A DNA stretch of 38,303 nucleotides. Source: Mycobacterium sp. 852002-51163_SCH5372311 (GTDB lineage: Bacteria; Actinomycetota; Actinomycetes; Mycobacteriales; Mycobacteriaceae). Below, piece by piece: positions 16,895 through 26,218 of the stretch (the first letter of the stretch is position 1; each line of letters opens with the position of its first letter). The notes under the pieces are model-generated. The model saw nothing but the letters and a program-made list of their open reading frames with translations, had not been told where the DNA came from and ran no database searches. Location of the stretch: the NCBI RefSeq assembly GCF_001667115.1, contig NZ_LZIJ01000002.1, forward strand, positions 1 to 38,303, in the 5' to 3' direction. The translations under genes were made by a program, and so were the position numbers.

Positions 16895-17221
16895 ATGACT
16901 GCCCTTTACCAGGACGCCGGACTGACGCTCGACGAGGACGGAATCACGATTCGTCGCTACTACTTCCCCTTTGCTACGCCGAAGCGGGTCGCCTACAACA
17001 AGATCAAGGGCATCAAGGCAAAGCCGATGGGCTGGAACTCCGGCAAGGGGCGGTTCTGGGGCGCCGGCGATCCTCGTTACTGGTTCCCGCTCGACATGCA
17101 GCGAGGCAAGAAGCAGACGCTGCTGATTCTCGACGTCGGCCGTCGCGTGCGGCCGTGCATCACTCCCGAGGACCCCGACAAGGTGATCGGTCTGCTGAAG
17201 ACCCGCGTCCAGGCCGGCTGA
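16895..17221 (+). CDS. conserved small protein, PH-like fold suspected
   Basis: A 108-residue protein of mostly beta character: LYQDAGLTLDEDGITIRRYYFP, then KRVAYNKIKGIKAKPMG, RYWFPLDMQRGKKQTLLILDVG and a final helix, PEDPDKVIGLLKTRVQ. This order, seven short strands then one helix, resembles bacterial PH domains, but I cannot confirm it. There is no signal or membrane segment. It lies 10 nt after dacB1 and 7 nt before the sugar porter, so it is probably part of one transcript. No function is known to me. Confidence 0.75.
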   Translation: MTALYQDAGLTLDEDGITIRRYYFPFATPKRVAYNKIKGIKAKPMGWNSGKGRFWGAGDPRYWFPLDMQRGKKQTLLILDVGRRVRPCITPEDPDKVIGLLKTRVQAG

Positions 17222-17228
17222 CCGGTCC

Positions 17229-18563
17229 GTGCGGCGGGGATTACTGGTCGGGCTCACCGCGGCCAGCGTCGGCGTCATCTACGGTTACGACCTGGCCATC
17301 ATCGCCGCGGTGCAGCTGTTCGTCGATTTCGCCCGCACGACGCTGCAGCGGGAAGTTCTGACGACCATGGTGGTGATCGGACAGATCTTCGGGGTGCTCG
17401 GTGCGGGCGTGCTCACCAATGCCATCGGGCGCAAGAAGTCGGTGGTGCTGCTCCTCGTCGCCTACGCGATGTTCGCTCTGCTGGGAGCGGTCTCCGTGTC
17501 GCTGACGATGCTGTTGGCGGCACGGTTCCTGCTGGGTCTGTCCATCGGGGTGTCGATGGTGGTCGTCCCGGTATACGTGGCGGAATCGGCTCCGGCGGCG
17601 GTGCGCGGATCGCTGGTGACGGCCTATCAACTGGCCATCGTCAGCGGGCTCATCGTCGGCTACCTGACCGGCTATCTGCTCGCCGGTGTCCACGGCTGGC
17701 GATGGATGCTGGGGCTGGCCGTCCTACCGGCAATAGTGCTGCTGCTCTTGGTGATTGGCATGCCCGACAGCCCCCGCTGGTACATGCTCAAGGGCCGCGT
17801 GGACGACGCCCGGGCGGCGCTGCTGCGGGTGGAGCCCACCGCGAACGCCGAGGAAGAGCTCGCCGAGATCGCCCGCGCGTTGAGCGAAGGTAGCGGCGGC
17901 ATCTCGGAGATGTCGCGCCGGCCGTATTCGCGGGCCACGGCCTTCGTGATATTGCTCGGCTTCCTGATCCAGATCACCGGCATCAACGCGTTCGTCTATT
18001 ACAGCCCAGACATATTCAAGGACATGGGCTTCACCGGCTACTTCGCGCGGCTGGCCGTGCCGGCCCTGGTGCAAGTGGCGGGTTTGGCGGCGGTGGGCAT
18101 CTCGGTACTCCTCGTCGACAGGCTGGGACGGCGTCCAATCCTGTTGTTCGGCATAGCCATGATGATCGCCGCCGACATCGTGCTGATGGTCGTGTTCTCC
18201 CGAGGCCTCGGCGGTGCGATCTTCGGGTTCGGCGGCGTGCTGCTGTTCATCATCGGATACACGCTGGGTTTCGGTTCGCTGGGCTGGGTGTACGCCAGCG
18301 AAAGCTTCCCCACCCGCCTGCGCTCGCTCGGCTCCAGCACCATGTTGACCGCCAACCTGGTGACCCAAGCGGTGGTTGCGGGCGGCTTCCTGACGATGAA
18401 GGAATCCCTTGGCAGCGCGGGTACTTTCGCCGTGTTCGGGGCTTTCGCCATGGTGTCTTTCGTCTTCGTCTACCGGTACGCGCCGGAAACCAAGGGTCGC
18501 CAGCTCGAGGACATCAGGCACTTCTGGGAAAACGGTGGACAGTGGGAGAAAACCCGCGCATGA
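17229..18563 (+). CDS. sugI: MFS sugar porter (SugI-like)
   Basis: A 444-residue major-facilitator permease with about 12 membrane helices. Sugar-porter motifs are NAIGRKKSVV after helix 2, PDSPRWYMLKGR at the end of helix 6, DRLGRRPILL between helices 8 and 9, and PETKGRQLEDI after helix 12. It probably moves a sugar with protons across the inner membrane; the substrate is not known. The start is GTG at 17229, 7 nt beyond the previous stop. Its stop overlaps the nagA ATG (ATGA). The coupling to nagA suggests an amino sugar or its derivative as substrate, which is inference. Confidence 0.92.
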   Translation: MRRGLLVGLTAASVGVIYGYDLAIIAAVQLFVDFARTTLQREVLTTMVVIGQIFGVLGAGVLTNAIGRKKSVVLLLVAYAMFALLGAVSVSLTMLLAARFLLGLSIGVSMVVVPVYVAESAPAAVRGSLVTAYQLAIVSGLIVGYLTGYLLAGVHGWRWMLGLAVLPAIVLLLLVIGMPDSPRWYMLKGRVDDARAALLRVEPTANAEEELAEIARALSEGSGGISEMSRRPYSRATAFVILLGFLIQITGINAFVYYSPDIFKDMGFTGYFARLAVPALVQVAGLAAVGISVLLVDRLGRRPILLFGIAMMIAADIVLMVVFSRGLGGAIFGFGGVLLFIIGYTLGFGSLGWVYASESFPTRLRSLGSSTMLTANLVTQAVVAGGFLTMKESLGSAGTFAVFGAFAMVSFVFVYRYAPETKGRQLEDIRHFWENGGQWEKTRA

Positions 18564-19699
18564 TCCGGGCCGGCGCCGTCGCTCTCGACGGACGGATCTG
18601 CCGGCCGGGGTGGCTGGAGATCTCCGGCCCGCACATCCTGGACTGCGGGGCCGGCACGCCGCCCCGGCCCGCCGACGTGGAGCTTCCCGATTCCGTTGTG
18701 GTGCCCGGCTTTATCGACATGCACGTGCACGGCGGCGGCGGGGCCTCTTACACCGCCTCGCATGACAGCGCTCGCGCAGCGGATTACCACCTGCGGCACG
18801 GCACCACCACGACGCTCGCCAGTCTGGTCACTGCCGAACCCGCGCAACTGCTCGCCGGAGTGCAAGCCCTGGCCGAGGCGGCACGGAACCGTGTGATCGC
18901 GGGCATCCACCTGGAGGGACCCTGGCTGAGCCGGTCGCGTTGCGGGGCACACGATCCCGAGCTGATGCGTCGTCCGGACCCCGCCGAGATCGACGCGCTG
19001 CTGGCTGCTGGCGGCGACGCGATCCGGATGGTCACGCTGGCGCCGGAGTTACCCGGAAGCGATGAAGCGATCCGGCGCTTTGTCGACGCGGGAGTTGCTG
19101 TCGCCGTGGGCCATACCAGCGCCTCCTACGAACAGACCCAGCAGGCGATCGCGCTGGGCGCGACGGTTGGCACGCATCTGTTCAACGCGATGCCGCCGCT
19201 GCACCACCGCAACCCGGGACCCTTGCTCGCGCTGCTCGCCGACCCGCGGGTGACCGTCGAACTGATCGCCGACGGCGTGCACGTGCACCCCGCCGTGCTG
19301 CGCGCGGTGATCGACTGGGCCGGTCCTGAGCGGGTCGCCGTGGTCACCGACGCGATCGCCGCCGCGGGTTGCCGTGACGGCGAATTCCTGCTCGGCGCGG
19401 TACCGATCGACGTGGTGTCCGGCGTGGCGCGGGTGCGGGGAACATCGACCATCGCGGGCAGCACCGCGACCATGGATCAGCTCTTCCGCAATGTGGCCGC
19501 ACTCGGCGAGGACCGCGATAGGGCGCTGGCCGCCGCGGTGCAGATGACCGCGTCGACGCCGGCGCGCGCCCTCGCGCTCGACGGCGTGGGCAGCCTGCGG
19601 CCCGGCTACGACGCCAATCTTGTTGTGCTGGACTGTGATCTGCAGGTAACCCAGGTCATGGTGGACGGCGCCTGGCGGGTCACAACGAACGCCCGATGA
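18560..19699 (+). CDS. nagA: N-acetylglucosamine-6-phosphate deacetylase
   Basis: A 379-residue amidohydrolase removing acetate from GlcNAc-6-phosphate in amino-sugar and cell-wall recycling. The metal and catalytic residues are visible: His55 and His57 in FIDMHVHGG, Glu119 in IHLEGPWL, His185 in VGHTSASY, His206 in THLFNAMPPLHHR and Asp263 in AVVTDAIAAAG. The ATG at 18560 overlaps the sugI stop. A GTG at 18542 would add six residues, but the overlap form is the usual coupled start. The last 20 nt overlap the 3' end of the convergent acyl-CoA dehydrogenase gene. Confidence 0.94.
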   Translation: MIRAGAVALDGRICRPGWLEISGPHILDCGAGTPPRPADVELPDSVVVPGFIDMHVHGGGGASYTASHDSARAADYHLRHGTTTTLASLVTAEPAQLLAGVQALAEAARNRVIAGIHLEGPWLSRSRCGAHDPELMRRPDPAEIDALLAAGGDAIRMVTLAPELPGSDEAIRRFVDAGVAVAVGHTSASYEQTQQAIALGATVGTHLFNAMPPLHHRNPGPLLALLADPRVTVELIADGVHVHPAVLRAVIDWAGPERVAVVTDAIAAAGCRDGEFLLGAVPIDVVSGVARVRGTSTIAGSTATMDQLFRNVAALGEDRDRALAAAVQMTASTPARALALDGVGSLRPGYDANLVVLDCDLQVTQVMVDGAWRVTTNAR

Positions 19700-20840
19700 T
19701 TTCCTTCATGATTTCGCTGGTGCCGCCGTAGATGCGGTTCACCCGGGACCCGGTATACATGTTCGCGATCGGATATTCGGCCATGTAGCCGTAGCCGCCG
19801 AAGATCTGCAGGCACTTGTCCACGATCTGGTCGCACTTCTCGGCGGCGAACAACTTGGCCATCGACGCGGTCATGGGGTCGTTGCTGCCGTCGAGGTAAC
19901 GCTGTATGGCGTAGTCGACGAACGTCTTGATCGCCAGTGCATCCGTTTTGCATTCGGCCAGAGTGAATTTGGTGTTCTGGAAGTTGCCGATCGGGCGGCC
20001 GAACGCCTCCCGCTCTTTGGAGTACTTGATCGCCTCCACCACCGCGGCCTCGGCCAGCGCCGAACACAGCGTCGCGATGATCAGCCGCTCCCGGGCGAGC
20101 TGCTGCATCAACTGATAGAAGCCCTGGCCCTCTTGTTCGCCGAGCAGATTCGCTGCCGGCACTCGCATGTCGGAGAAGAATAGCTCCCGCGTGTCTTGGC
20201 CGTGCTGTCCGATCTTCTGCAGCACCCGGCCACGTTCGAAACCCGCAAGATCATTGGTCTCGGCCACGATCAGGGACACCCCGGCGGCGCCCTTGGACGG
20301 ATCGGTCTTCGCCACGATCACCAGCAGATCGCAGTGAGTCCCGTTGGAAATGAACGTCTTCGAGCCGTTGACGACGTAGACGTCCCCTTCACGCCGTGCG
20401 GTGGTTCGCACCGATTGCAGGTCCGACCCGGTACCCGGCTCAGTCATCGCGATGGCGAGCACCGCGTCCCCACTGATGATCTTGGGCAGCCATCGCCGGC
20501 GCTGCTCCTCGTTACCGTAGACGTAGATGTAGTGGGCGACGATCGGCGAGTGCACCGCGAAGCCGAAGGCCTGATCGTGGGCGTACACGAGTTCTTCCTG
20601 CACGACAGCCTGCATGGCGAAATCGCCGCCCATGCCGCCGAACTGCTCGGGCAGATCCAGGCCGAGCAGTCCGGCAGCGCCGGCCTTGTTCCAGAACTCG
20701 CGGTCAACGGCGTGCTGCGCGACCCAACGTTCCTGGTTCGGTGCCGCTTCCTTACGGAAGAACTCCGCCGCGTGCTTGCGGAGGTCGCGGTGCTGGTCGG
20801 TTTCCCAGCTCGGGCGGTAATCGGGAAACAGCGCGGACAC
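19680..20840 (-). CDS. acyl-CoA dehydrogenase (FadE family)
   Basis: A 386-residue FAD-dependent acyl-CoA dehydrogenase of beta-oxidation. AMTEPGTGSDLQS and KTFISNGTHCD are the flavin and substrate signatures; QIFGGYGYMAEYPI and RIYGGTSEIMKEI form the C-terminal part. The last motif has Gly where medium-chain enzymes carry the catalytic Glu (YEGT). In long-chain and isovaleryl enzymes the base sits earlier instead, in a segment like LARERLIIA, and Glu251 occupies that place here. The start is GTG at 20840, with GAGGT 4 nt upstream; an upstream ATG at 20882 has no ribosome site. The divergent TetR gene and a shared operator suggest local repression. Confidence 0.93.
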   Translation of the reverse strand: MSALFPDYRPSWETDQHRDLRKHAAEFFRKEAAPNQERWVAQHAVDREFWNKAGAAGLLGLDLPEQFGGMGGDFAMQAVVQEELVYAHDQAFGFAVHSPIVAHYIYVYGNEEQRRRWLPKIISGDAVLAIAMTEPGTGSDLQSVRTTARREGDVYVVNGSKTFISNGTHCDLLVIVAKTDPSKGAAGVSLIVAETNDLAGFERGRVLQKIGQHGQDTRELFFSDMRVPAANLLGEQEGQGFYQLMQQLARERLIIATLCSALAEAAVVEAIKYSKEREAFGRPIGNFQNTKFTLAECKTDALAIKTFVDYAIQRYLDGSNDPMTASMAKLFAAEKCDQIVDKCLQIFGGYGYMAEYPIANMYTGSRVNRIYGGTSEIMKEIIGRSL

Positions 20841-20898
20841 GGCTACCTCACTCTGTCCTGGAAATATGCGGTTGCTGCGCAACGACTTCGAATTCGCG

Positions 20899-20916
20899 AC
20901 GATACAAGTGTATCGT
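20899..20916. promoter_or_regulatory. TetR operator candidate, 8-bp-arm palindrome
   Basis: ACGATACA-AG-TGTATCGT is a perfect 8-bp inverted repeat around a 2-nt centre. It lies in the 119-nt gap between the divergent fadE (start 20840) and tetR (start 20960). It is 58 nt upstream of fadE and 43 nt upstream of tetR, so it could control both. It is the only strong dyad I see in that gap. Confidence 0.75.
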
Positions 20917-20959
20917 AATTGTGACAGTTGTAAAGCGGCACTTGCGGCCAGGAGGACGG

Positions 20960-21547
20960 ATGCTCAACCCGCGGGCCACCAATGAAGACCTGACGGCCAA
21001 GGCGCGAATCCGAAACGCCGCGCTGGACCTGTATGGGCAATACGGTCAAGATCGAATCTCGTTGCGTGACATAGCTTCCGAAGCCGGCGTTACCCTGGGA
21101 TTGGTGCAGCATCACTTCAAGACCAAGGCCGGATTACGCGAGGCCGTCGACCAGTTGGTGGTGGACTATTTCGCTCATGCGATCGCCGACGTGCCGGCCG
21201 AGGGCAGCGCCCGTCACGTCGCGGCGTCGCGCGACAAAGCGGTCGCTCAGATGCTGTGTGACAACCCACCGGTCGTCAACTACGTGCGTCGCACGTTTCT
21301 GGAGCCTTCCGAGGATCGGCTTCACCTGCTCGACGCGCTCGTCGACCTGACGCGGCGCGAAATCGCTGCACTGCGCGGTTCCGGACTGGCGTCCACCAAG
21401 CGCGCCGAATCCGCCCAGATCCTGGGCGTATTGGTGCGGCAGATGGGCGAACTTCTGTTGCAGCCGATGGTCGACGCGGTGTGGGACCGTGTCGCCGCAA
21501 ACCGCGATGGTCACAAGCCACGGCTGCGTATCACGGTGGAGAGCTGA
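20960..21547 (+). CDS. TetR-family transcriptional regulator
   Basis: A 195-residue repressor. The helix-turn-helix is near residues 34-56 (SLRDIASEAGVTLGLVQHHF). The C-terminal half is an all-helical ligand and dimerisation domain; its ligand is unknown. The ATG at 20960 follows GGAGG (20951-20955) by 4 nt. It diverges from the acyl-CoA dehydrogenase gene and shares an operator-like palindrome with it, so an acyl-CoA or fatty acid inducer is a reasonable guess. Its stop is 4 nt from the convergent YihY-family gene. I do not recall this pair in M. tuberculosis at this place. Confidence 0.92.
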   Translation: MLNPRATNEDLTAKARIRNAALDLYGQYGQDRISLRDIASEAGVTLGLVQHHFKTKAGLREAVDQLVVDYFAHAIADVPAEGSARHVAASRDKAVAQMLCDNPPVVNYVRRTFLEPSEDRLHLLDALVDLTRREIAALRGSGLASTKRAESAQILGVLVRQMGELLLQPMVDAVWDRVAANRDGHKPRLRITVES

Positions 21548-21551
21548 TCAG

Positions 21552-22592
21552 CTAACGGCGCCAATGCATCAGCCGTGAAAACGTAAGCGCACCAACGGCT
21601 CCCGCGGCGATCGCGGCCAGCGTCTGACGCACGCTGATGCCTTCCTCCAGCTCTACGCGAGGCGCGATGATCGCCGGCGGTGGAGGGTCCACCGGCTTGG
21701 CACGCGGATCCGCCGGCGTTGCCGTGGCCCCCCACGCCGTGGCGAACAGCAGCAGATACGCGGTGATATAGGCGAACACCATCACACCAAGCACCGGTCC
21801 GAACGCTCGGCCCGCCGGGCTACCCAGCACCGCTTGCAGATAGATCGACCCCAACTGCTTGAACACTTCGAACCCCACCGCCGCCAGCCCCCCGGCCCGC
21901 ATAGCGGCGACCAGGCTGACCTTCTCGCGCGGCAGCCGGGCAATCATCCAGGTGAACAGCAGCCACGAGACCAGCATGGACACCACGAACGAGACGACGC
22001 GGAAGATCGCGTCGAAAACCGAAAACGGTGGTATGCCAATCCATCTCAATACCGCGGCCATCGGTTGGGCATGGCTCAGGGCGGAAAGTCCGATGGTCGC
22101 CAACATCACCACGAATGTTCCGACCATCGCCAGCAGGTCGGAAAGCTTGTTGCGCACGAAGCCCGGTGAGTCGATCCGGTGCTCCCACCACATCTCGGTC
22201 AACGCGGCGCGCAGATGCGACATCCACCCCAGACCGGCCCAGAGAGCGGTCGCCAGGGCAATCACCCCGACGGACGCGCGCGCATCGATCAGCCGATTGA
22301 TCAACACGATGATCTGGTGTCCCACATGGGGGGAGACCGAGGCGATGATGCGGTCGTCAACCATCTTGCGCAGCTTGGGCTGTCGCGACAACACGAATCC
22401 GACCGCAGAGAAGGTGACCATCAGCATCGGAAAAATCGCGAAGATCGTGTAATACGTCAGGCCGGCCGCGAAGAACCCGCCGTTGCGTTCGTCGAACCGC
22501 TGATAAGCCCGCACCACGTGGTCCAACCACCCGTAGCGGGCCCGGAGCCGATCGAAGATTCCTGGCTTGGCCTCCTCGGCCCCCTCGTTCAT
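21552..22592 (-). CDS. YihY/BrkB-family inner membrane protein
   Basis: A 346-residue membrane protein of the YihY/virulence factor BrkB family. The conserved RFDERNGGFFAAGLTYYTIFAIFPMLMV opens the first helix (around residues 32-59). The FVRNKLSDLLAMVGTFVVML, VSMLVSWLLFTWM and GPVLGVMVFAYITAYLLLFATAWG segments are further helices, six in total expected. A cytosolic N-terminus and a Pro-rich loop after the last family helix are visible, then a final short hydrophobic stretch. Transport function is unproven for the family. It starts 7 nt after the trpS stop and is probably co-transcribed with it, as Rv3335c-trpS are in M. tuberculosis from memory. Confidence 0.9.
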   Translation of the reverse strand: MNEGAEEAKPGIFDRLRARYGWLDHVVRAYQRFDERNGGFFAAGLTYYTIFAIFPMLMVTFSAVGFVLSRQPKLRKMVDDRIIASVSPHVGHQIIVLINRLIDARASVGVIALATALWAGLGWMSHLRAALTEMWWEHRIDSPGFVRNKLSDLLAMVGTFVVMLATIGLSALSHAQPMAAVLRWIGIPPFSVFDAIFRVVSFVVSMLVSWLLFTWMIARLPREKVSLVAAMRAGGLAAVGFEVFKQLGSIYLQAVLGSPAGRAFGPVLGVMVFAYITAYLLLFATAWGATATPADPRAKPVDPPPPAIIAPRVELEEGISVRQTLAAIAAGAVGALTFSRLMHWRR

Positions 22593-22599
22593 GGCCCAC

Positions 22600-23658
<1,059 letters not shown>

Positions 23659-23701
23659 CTACCACCAGGGCAGCCGCTTGCGATACCGGCGGTACCGCAT
23701 T

Positions 23702-23707
23702 TAGTGT
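23702..23707 (+). promoter_or_regulatory. candidate -10 box for a leaderless transcript
   Basis: TAGTGT lies 7 nt before the ATG at 23715. The gap carries no ribosome site, so transcription from this box would start at the start codon. No clear -35 is seen. Confidence 0.35.
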
Positions 23708-23714
23708 CGGCATC

Positions 23715-24575
23715 ATGAGCATTACGCCTCGCCAGCCGATTCACCTGGGTCCCACGGACGGATCCGCGGAGCCGGTCCTGCTGCTCCACCCGTTCCTGCT
23801 GTCCCAGCGGGTGTGGGACACGGTAGCTCAGCAACTGGCCGACACCGGACGGTATGAAGTGTTCGCTCCGACGATGGCAGGCCACAACGGGGGCCCCCGG
23901 GCCGGCACTTACTTCCTGTCCTCGGAGGTGCTGGCCGACCACGTCGAGCGCCACATGGACGAACTGGGCTGGAAGACCGCTCACATCGTGGGCAACTCGC
24001 TGGGCGGCTGGGTCGCATTCGAGCTGGCCTGCCGCGGGCGGGCACGCTCCGTCACCGGCATTGCCCCCGCGGGTGGTTGGACGCGGTGGACTCCGGCCAA
24101 GTTCGAGGTGATCGCCAAGTTCATCCTCGGTGTTCCGATGTTGGCGCTCGCCTGGTTGTTCGGCGAGCGGGTGTTGAGCCTGCCGTTCAGCCGTCGGCTG
24201 GCCACCTATGCGCTCAGTGCATCCCCGGACGCGGTCAGTCACACCGATCTGGTCGGATGTATCGAGGACGTGGCACACTGCCCCGCCTATCTGCAACTAC
24301 TGGTCAAGGCAACACTGCTGCCGGGCCTTCGTGAGCTCGCGCGAATCTCCGTCCCCACGCAACTGGTGATGTGCGAAAAGGACCGCGTCGTCCCATCCCC
24401 CAGGTTCACCCGGCATTTCACCACCGAGCTGCCGGAGGGCTATCGGATCACCGAGCTGGAGAACGTCGGGCACGTACCGATGTTCGAGGCTCCGGGACGA
24501 ATCACCGAGGTCATCACCGAGTTCCTCGAGGAGTGCTGCCCGCATCTTCGGGCCATCGACCCGCCCGCCAGCTAG
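23715..24575 (+). CDS. alpha/beta hydrolase
   Basis: A 286-residue alpha/beta hydrolase with an intact triad: Ser95 in VGNSLGG, Asp223 in CEKDRVVPS and His253 in ENVGHVPMF. LLLHPFLLSQRVWD carries the oxyanion-hole region; the second position of the usual HG is Pro here. A cap region around residues 130-200 includes a hydrophobic helix, KFILGVPMLALAWLFG, which may line the pocket or touch the membrane. Its substrate is unknown. It is separated from convergent icd by 77 nt that contain a long stem-loop. From memory, M. tuberculosis carries two adjacent genes here (Rv3337, Rv3338) in place of one. Confidence 0.88.
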   Translation: MSITPRQPIHLGPTDGSAEPVLLLHPFLLSQRVWDTVAQQLADTGRYEVFAPTMAGHNGGPRAGTYFLSSEVLADHVERHMDELGWKTAHIVGNSLGGWVAFELACRGRARSVTGIAPAGGWTRWTPAKFEVIAKFILGVPMLALAWLFGERVLSLPFSRRLATYALSASPDAVSHTDLVGCIEDVAHCPAYLQLLVKATLLPGLRELARISVPTQLVMCEKDRVVPSPRFTRHFTTELPEGYRITELENVGHVPMFEAPGRITEVITEFLEECCPHLRAIDPPAS

Positions 24576-24583
24576 AAGTTCGC

Positions 24584-24647
24584 CCGCGAGGGTGCGCAGA
24601 ATGCCGGTATTTCGGGCGTTTCGCTGTGCAAACACGCAAGCTCGCGG
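24584..24647. terminator. long stem-loop between convergent genes, bidirectional terminator candidate
   Basis: Nested complementary segments form one long hairpin. CCGCGAG (24584-24590) pairs with CTCGCGG (24641-24647). TGCGCAG (24593-24599) pairs with CTGTGCA (24624-24630). AATGCC (24600-24605) pairs with GGCGTT (24615-24620) around a 9-nt loop. It fills the 77-nt gap between the hydrolase stop (24575) and the icd stop (24653). No T-run follows on either strand, as is common for mycobacterial terminators. Confidence 0.6.
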
Positions 24648-24652
24648 CCGTC

Positions 24653-25888
24653 CTAACGCTGATCGACCAGCGCCTTCTGCAGGTTGTCGGCGAGCGATTC
24701 GAGAAAGTCCTCGCTGTTCTGCCACTCCTGATCGGAGCCGATCAACAGGGCCAGGTCCTTGGTCATCTTCCCGCCCTCGACCGTGCCGATGACCACGTCT
24801 TCCAGCGTTTCGGCGAATTCGTTCACCTCCGGCGTCTGGTCCAGCTTGCCGCGGTGCTGCAGTCCCCGCGTCCAGGCGAAGATCGAGGCGATCGGGTTCG
24901 TCGAGGTCGGCTTGCCCTCCTGGTACTGCCGGAAATGCCGGGTGACGGTGCCGTGGGCGGCTTCGGCCTCGACGGTGCGGCCGTCGGCCGTCATCAGCAC
25001 CGACGTCATCAGGCCCAGGCTGCCGTAGCCCTGTGCGACGGTGTCGGACTGAACGTCGCCGTCATAGTTCTTGCAGGCCCACACGTAGCCGCCCTCCCAC
25101 TTGAGGCAGGCGGCGACCATGTCGTCGATCAGCCGGTGCTCGTAGGTCAGCCCTTCGGCTTCGAACCGCTCCTTGAACTCCTCGGTGTAGATGCGCTCGA
25201 ACTCGTCTTTGAACATGCCGTCGTAGGCCTTGAGGATGGTGTTCTTGGTCGACAGGTACACCGGCCATTTGGCGTGCAGGCCGTAGGAGAAGGTCGCGCG
25301 CGCGAAGTCGCGGATCGATTCTTTGAAGTTGTACATCCCCATCACGACTCCGCCGTCTTCGGGAATGGACACCATTTCGTGCACGATCGGGTCGCCGCCG
25401 TCGGCGGGGGTGAAGGTGATCGAGACGGTGCCCGGCTGGTCGACCTTGAAGTTCGTCGCCCGGTACTGATCGCCAAAAGCGTGGCGGCCGATGACAATCG
25501 GCTTGGTCCAGCCCGGAACCAGCCGCGGCACATTCGAGATCAGGATCGGTTCCCGGAAAATGGTGCCGCCCAGGATGTTTCGGATGGTCCCGTTGGGCGA
25601 CGACCACATCCTCTTCAGGTTGAACTCCTGCACACGGGCCTCGTCGGGCGTGATCGTCGCGCACTTGACGCCCACGCCGTGTTTCTTGATGGCGTAGGCC
25701 GCATCGATGGTCACCTGGTCGTTGGTGCGGTCGCGGTGCTCGATGCCCAGGTCGTAGTAGTCCAGTTCGATGTCGAGATGGGGAAGGATGAGCATCTCTT
25801 TGATGAGTTTCCAGATGACGCGGGTCATCTCGTCACCGTCGAGCTCAACCACCGTCCCTTTGACTTTGATCTTGTGTTCCTTGGACAC
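24653..25888 (-). CDS. icd: NADP-dependent isocitrate dehydrogenase
   Basis: A 411-residue dimeric isocitrate dehydrogenase of the eukaryote-like type, making 2-oxoglutarate, CO2 and NADPH in the TCA cycle. [14 protein letters not shown] opens the fold. Isocitrate is held by Ser97, Asn99 and Arg103 in [14 protein letters not shown]. The [32 protein letters not shown] segment carries the metal-binding Asp residues. [15 protein letters not shown] is part of the NADP site. The start is GTG at 25888, with a strong GGGAGGA at 25898-25904 nine nt upstream; a longer frame to 26176 overlaps the riboswitch region. It diverges from metC. From memory it matches icd1 (Rv3339c). Confidence 0.97.
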   Translation of the reverse strand: MSKEHKIKVKGTVVELDGDEMTRVIWKLIKEMLILPHLDIELDYYDLGIEHRDRTNDQVTIDAAYAIKKHGVGVKCATITPDEARVQEFNLKRMWSSPNGTIRNILGGTIFREPILISNVPRLVPGWTKPIVIGRHAFGDQYRATNFKVDQPGTVSITFTPADGGDPIVHEMVSIPEDGGVVMGMYNFKESIRDFARATFSYGLHAKWPVYLSTKNTILKAYDGMFKDEFERIYTEEFKERFEAEGLTYEHRLIDDMVAACLKWEGGYVWACKNYDGDVQSDTVAQGYGSLGLMTSVLMTADGRTVEAEAAHGTVTRHFRQYQEGKPTSTNPIASIFAWTRGLQHRGKLDQTPEVNEFAETLEDVVIGTVEGGKMTKDLALLIGSDQEWQNSEDFLESLADNLQKALVDQR

Positions 25889-25994
25889 CGTGTCGAGTCC
25901 TCCCGGCCGGGTGAGCTTGGCGAGCGGTCGCTCTTGACGCCAGCGTACAAAAACACGGCCCACTGGCAGTTGGCATCGACTCGCTGCCATGCGA

Positions 25995-26000
25995 TAGGCT
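25995..26000 (+). promoter_or_regulatory. metC promoter -10 box candidate
   Basis: TAGGCT at 25995-26000 ends 7 nt before the first base of the riboswitch stem (26008), exactly where transcription should begin. TTGGCA at 25970-25975 is a possible -35 element, with a rather long 19-nt spacer. Confidence 0.45.
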
Positions 26001-26007
26001 GCAGGTC

Positions 26008-26125
26008 GGTCATGAGCGCCAGCGTCAAGCCCCGGCTTGCTGGCCGGCAACCCTCCAACCGCGGTGGGGTGCCCCGGGTGATGACCAGGTTGAGTAGCCC
26101 AACCGGCTACGCGGCAAGCGCGGGT
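26008..26125 (+). ncRNA. SAM-IV riboswitch upstream of metC
   Basis: The RNA fits the actinobacterial SAM-IV class. The closing stem is GGTCAT (26008-26013) with ATGACC (26081-26086). The next helix is GCCAG (26018-26022) with CTGGC (26040-26044), capped by CAAGC/GCTTG. The core GGCAACC (26046-26052) and the GGTGGGGTGCC stretch (26063-26073) match the SAM-binding centre. Downstream, GGTTG (26088-26092) can pair with CAACC (26100-26104), and GTAGCC (26094-26099) with GGCTAC (26105-26110), giving the extra stem and pseudoknot typical of this class. It should lower metC expression when S-adenosylmethionine is plentiful. Confidence 0.93.
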
Positions 26126-26141
26126 CCGCCATAACGGACCC
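26122..26141 (+). promoter_or_regulatory. hairpin after the riboswitch, possible expression platform
   Basis: GGGTCCG (26122-26128) and CGGACCC (26135-26141) form a perfect 7-bp stem with a 6-nt loop just after the SAM-IV core. No T-run follows, so intrinsic termination is doubtful. It could be part of the switch structure. Confidence 0.45.
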
Positions 26142-26164
26142 CCTGAGCTGACAGGGAAACGGTT

Positions 26165-26218
26165 ATGCGCATCCAATCACTCGAATCGGCCCTGCGTGCC
26201 GTATGCCCTGTCGCGTGA
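26165..26218 (+). CDS. possible 17-residue leader peptide upstream of metC
   Basis: An ATG at 26165 opens an 18-codon frame, [17 protein letters not shown] and stop, between the riboswitch and metC. An AGGGAAA (26153-26159) lies 5 nt upstream and could serve as a ribosome site. It has one Cys and one Met (the start), too few to suggest a classical attenuator. It may be chance. Confidence 0.2.
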   Translation: MRIQSLESALRAVCPVA

